From: Aaosphaeria pasadenensis
Lineage: Eukaryota > Ascomycota > Dothideomycetes > Pleosporales
DNA length: 64,000 bases
NCBI GenBank assembly: GCA_022813625.1
Contig: JAKLMB010000002.1
Location: forward strand, 1 to 64,000
Reading direction: 5' to 3'
Under the pieces are notes generated by a model that had not been told where the DNA came from, made no database searches, and worked only from the letters and a program-made list of their open reading frames with translations. The translations under genes were made by a program, and so were the position numbers. Shown here piece by piece: positions 61,497 through 64,000 of this stretch (positions are counted from its first letter, which is position 1; every line of letters begins with the position of its first letter).

Positions 61497-62458
61497 CTAG
61501 CCGTTAACGACCACACCTCCATTGGCGTGGATTGTCTGGCCACTGATCGAGCTGCTATCAGCGCTAGCAAGGAAGACGAAGCAGGTTGCAATCTCGCTGG
61601 GCTGCGATGGTCGTCCCATTGGACTAGTGAATTGCTTGATAGCTTCATCTGTCATGGTGCTGGGGATAAGAGGGGTCCAAACAGGACCAGGAGCAACAGC
61701 GTTCACGCGGATGCCTTTGCTGACATATTGGTTGGAAAGACCGCGAGTGAAGGCGACGATGGCACCCTTTGTTGAGGTATAGTCAAGCAAGTCCGGTCGC
61801 CCGATGTAGGCATTGATAGAGGCATTGTTGATGATGGCGCTTCCCTTCTTTAAATGAGGGATGGTGTACTTGGAGAGATAAAAGAAGGGGTGAATGTTGG
61901 TGTCGAATGTCTTAAGCCATTGCTCTCTACAAGGTTGTTAATCATTGCTTTCGGCAGACAGTAAAGGTATTCAATATCAACTTACTCATCGAGGTCTTGA
62001 ATATCCTCAACCATCATTTGGTAGGCGTGATTGTTGATCAAAATATCGATTCCGCCCAAGTCGCTGACGGCTTTCTCGACGAGCTTTTTGCAGTTGGCGC
62101 GGTCACGCAAGTCAGTTGCATGCAGGTAGCATTTCCTGCCTTTCTGTTCGACTAGCTTCTTCGTCTCTTGTGCATCCTCTTCTTCTTCGGGTAGATAAGC
62201 AATGAAACTATCCGCTCCCTCCATGGCATAGAGAATAGCAATGGAGCGACCAATTCCGGAGTCACCGCCCGTGATCAAAGCCTTCTTGCCTTCGAGTTTG
62301 CCGGCAGCCTTGTACAGCTGGTAACCTCCTTCAGGAGTAGGGATCTGATCATATTGCGGCTTGGGGTCAAGTTTTGACTCAAGTCCAGGCGCCTTCTGGT
62401 GTTGAACAGGGACCTCATATCCTGTTACATCGTGAGCATTTTTCTCCTGTTTCGGCAT
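61497..62458 (-). CDS. Short-chain dehydrogenase/reductase, YhdF/GSP39-like
   Basis: Two exons, 62458-61986 and 61926-61497, give 300 residues. A ~55-residue N-terminal extension (PQYDQIPTPEGGYQLYKAAG) precedes the fold, as in the bacterial general-stress-type SDRs such as YhdF and YghA. The cofactor motif is TGGDSGIG (63-70). The usual NNAG is NNHA at 142-145. Catalytic Ser194 sits in NNASINAY, and Tyr207 and Lys211 in DYTSTKGA. The C-terminus GQTIHANGGVVVNG closes the domain. Substrate unknown; this subgroup is generally annotated as an oxidoreductase acting on small alcohols, aldehydes or sugars. The intron splits a Glu codon. Confidence 0.88.
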
Positions 62459-63777
62459 ACCAGCATGGCATACCTTGGTCGAATTGCGATTTGTCAGTCA
62501 TGATTGAAATTTGATTAACGGAGTGCGCTCGATTCTAAGTGATTCGAATTCTTTGATGCAAATCTCGAGTAAGGCGCAATTTCTTGATGATGTTGATGTT
62601 TTTTATTTGATCACTGATTTTTAAGTGACATCACAACTACGCTCATGAAAAGAAGTGGAGACGTGAGATAAAAACGCATTGATTGATGATAACTAAGACG
62701 GTTCTTGAACTTCAAATTGAAATGTACTGGGTAAGGGAGCAGTGTATGCGGACATGAACAATGGTCTCGTGATGCAAGAAATCCAATGCTTATGAGGTCC
62801 AAGCCTACCCATTAGCTTGTGCTGGTCCCATTCCACTGTCGACTTCGGTGTATGGTAAGGCATAACGATAGCGACTGCTTCATGCTTAAACCCTATGAGG
62901 GCTGCGCACGGGGACTATTTGAAAGATACAGAGATTGAAAAAACATAGCGCGTAGTTTCGAATTGAATTTCGAGTTTGGGTTCATTGTTGAAATGCCGTC
63001 ACTCCCACCACACACAATGACGGGATGCTCCCACCACCAAAACACAGCAGATGACCTCACAGTCCAATGTGCTATGACTCGCGGCAGAATTAGCGAGGGC
63101 AAGATACAGTAATGATACTCCTGCAACCGGGTATTCGGACCTCTTCCCAGTTGTCGCAAGCTTTTCTCACGATACGGCTTGATTGCGTGCAGTGGGGGTT
63201 GTTGGAGAATGGGGATTGGGATTCGGGGTTGCTTGTCTCGTAGGGCTGAAAAATTTACGTCATTGGCGGCTGCGTCATAGCCTTGACTTGTCATCTCGAC
63301 CACATCTTTCATTTGATCAAGGACGACCTCGATCCTTTGTATCCCTGTAATCCAATTAACATCCTGTCTCGACCGCCGAAGAAGGAAATGCTCTGGAAAC
63401 TCTCAAGCCACCTTTGTTGGACGCAAACGTCAGTGCCCCATATGAAGCAGCCACATTCCAAGCTACCCATCGCCCTGCATGACGTTTCGTGATGATCTTC
63501 TGCCTTTCTTGTGGGTTTTGGAGAATGAACCTGTTTTCAGGGTCTCACGACAAGACACGAGTATCTCCATCCTCAGAGTGACAGACTTATCCGATCAATG
63601 TGTATATAAACCTGACCGTTGTCGTCCCTATATTCCTTTCCTTATCATCCAACAAACAAGCAACCAACCCACTAAACAACAACAACTTCTACTCCTTCGA
63701 GTCAAAGACTCTATAGCCAGCAACAACCTTCAAACCTTATATTTCAAACCTACATTCTACTCATCCATTCACCCATC
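62459..63777. other. Promoter region between SDR and the terminal basic protein gene
   Basis: 1.3 kb without a recognised gene. The right part holds a TATATAAA box at 63603 and an A/C-rich leader (about 63650-63770), typical of strongly expressed fungal genes. Confidence 0.6.
63603..63610 (+). promoter_or_regulatory. TATA box of the terminal basic protein gene
   Basis: TATATAAA lies 168 bases before the start codon and is followed by a pyrimidine patch and an A/C-rich leader. Plausible core promoter element. Confidence 0.55.
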
Positions 63778-64000
63778 ATGCCTATCATGCGCCGCACTCA
63801 CCACACTACTGCTCCCCGCACAACCCGCACTACTCGTGCTCCACGCACCACCACCACCGCTCGTCCAAGCATGAAGACGAGACTTCTTGGTGGAGGACGG
63901 ACTACCCGTACCCATCGTACACCGGCAACTACCACCACTACCACGACCACCACTAAGACCACTCGCCATCATGGCGCCGCTCCCGTGGGCCACCACCATC
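63778..64000 (+). CDS. Basic Thr/His/Arg-rich small protein, 3' end outside window
   Basis: An open frame from the ATG at 63778 runs off the window end after 74 codons. It opens MPIMRRTHHTTAPRTTRTTR and continues with blocks of Thr and basic residues, including a run of nine Thr and a HHGAAPVGHHH segment. I recall similar short, very basic proteins in many Pezizomycotina, ending in a Gly/Arg/His-rich tail, but I know no Pfam name or function. No signal peptide or membrane segment is visible. The TATA box and A/C-rich leader suggest strong or stress-induced expression. Composition is low-complexity, so function cannot be read from it. Confidence 0.65.
   Translation, partial: MPIMRRTHHTTAPRTTRTTRAPRTTTTARPSMKTRLLGGGRTTRTHRTPATTTTTTTTTKTTRHHGAAPVGHHH

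Noticed and set aside
1..64000. CRISPR arrays, bacterial operons, rRNA genes or viral insertions
   Set aside because: No spaced direct repeats, no bacterial-type gene runs with ribosome sites, and no rRNA signature were seen.

Overview
The window looks like nuclear DNA of a filamentous ascomycete (Pezizomycotina). Genes carry several short introns (about 45-370 nt, GT..AG, many with CTAAC/CTAAT-like branch sites). The proteins are typical fungal housekeeping types, such as an Ilv6-like acetolactate synthase regulatory subunit, an Aco2-type aconitase, a Gut2-type FAD glycerol-3-phosphate dehydrogenase and a Vtc5-like SPX protein. No bacterial or viral genes, CRISPR array or rRNA gene was recognised. 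The species cannot be named from the sequence. Exon boundaries were assigned by eye from splice signals, reading-frame continuity and remembered family conservation. No alignment was run.

Layout: 1-4.6 kb has no recognisable gene. A YVH1-type phosphatase (+) lies at 4.64-6.28 kb, followed by a gene-poor 4.4 kb that holds one coding-like but nonsense-interrupted stretch. From 10.7 to 17.5 kb there is a compact block: aconitase (-), a KH-domain RNA-binding protein (-), and ILV6 (+), the last two sharing a divergent promoter. A Vtc5-like gene (+) is at 21.4-24.3 kb and GUT2 (+) at 26.0-28.3 kb. A RUS1/DUF647 gene (+) is at 32.8-35.3 kb. An RGS-domain gene (+) at 42.3-43.5 kb sits between two gene-poor stretches of about 7 and 8 kb. 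The right end has a serine-rich unknown protein (-), an AT-rich block with an intron-containing tRNA and a MITE-like element, an NCBP3-like gene (-), a succinate-semialdehyde dehydrogenase (-), two convergent short-chain dehydrogenases, and the start of a basic Thr/His/Arg-rich protein (+) cut by the window end.

How the genes relate: most are unrelated housekeeping or signalling genes. Loose themes are mitochondrial metabolism (aconitase, Ilv6, Gut2), RNA handling (KH protein, NCBP3-like) and a possible small aldehyde/alcohol catabolism group (SSADH plus two SDRs). The most striking non-genic signal is a 9-bp motif, TACGGAGTA, present at least 16 times in intergenic DNA and not found in any exon, against about 0.5 expected by chance.
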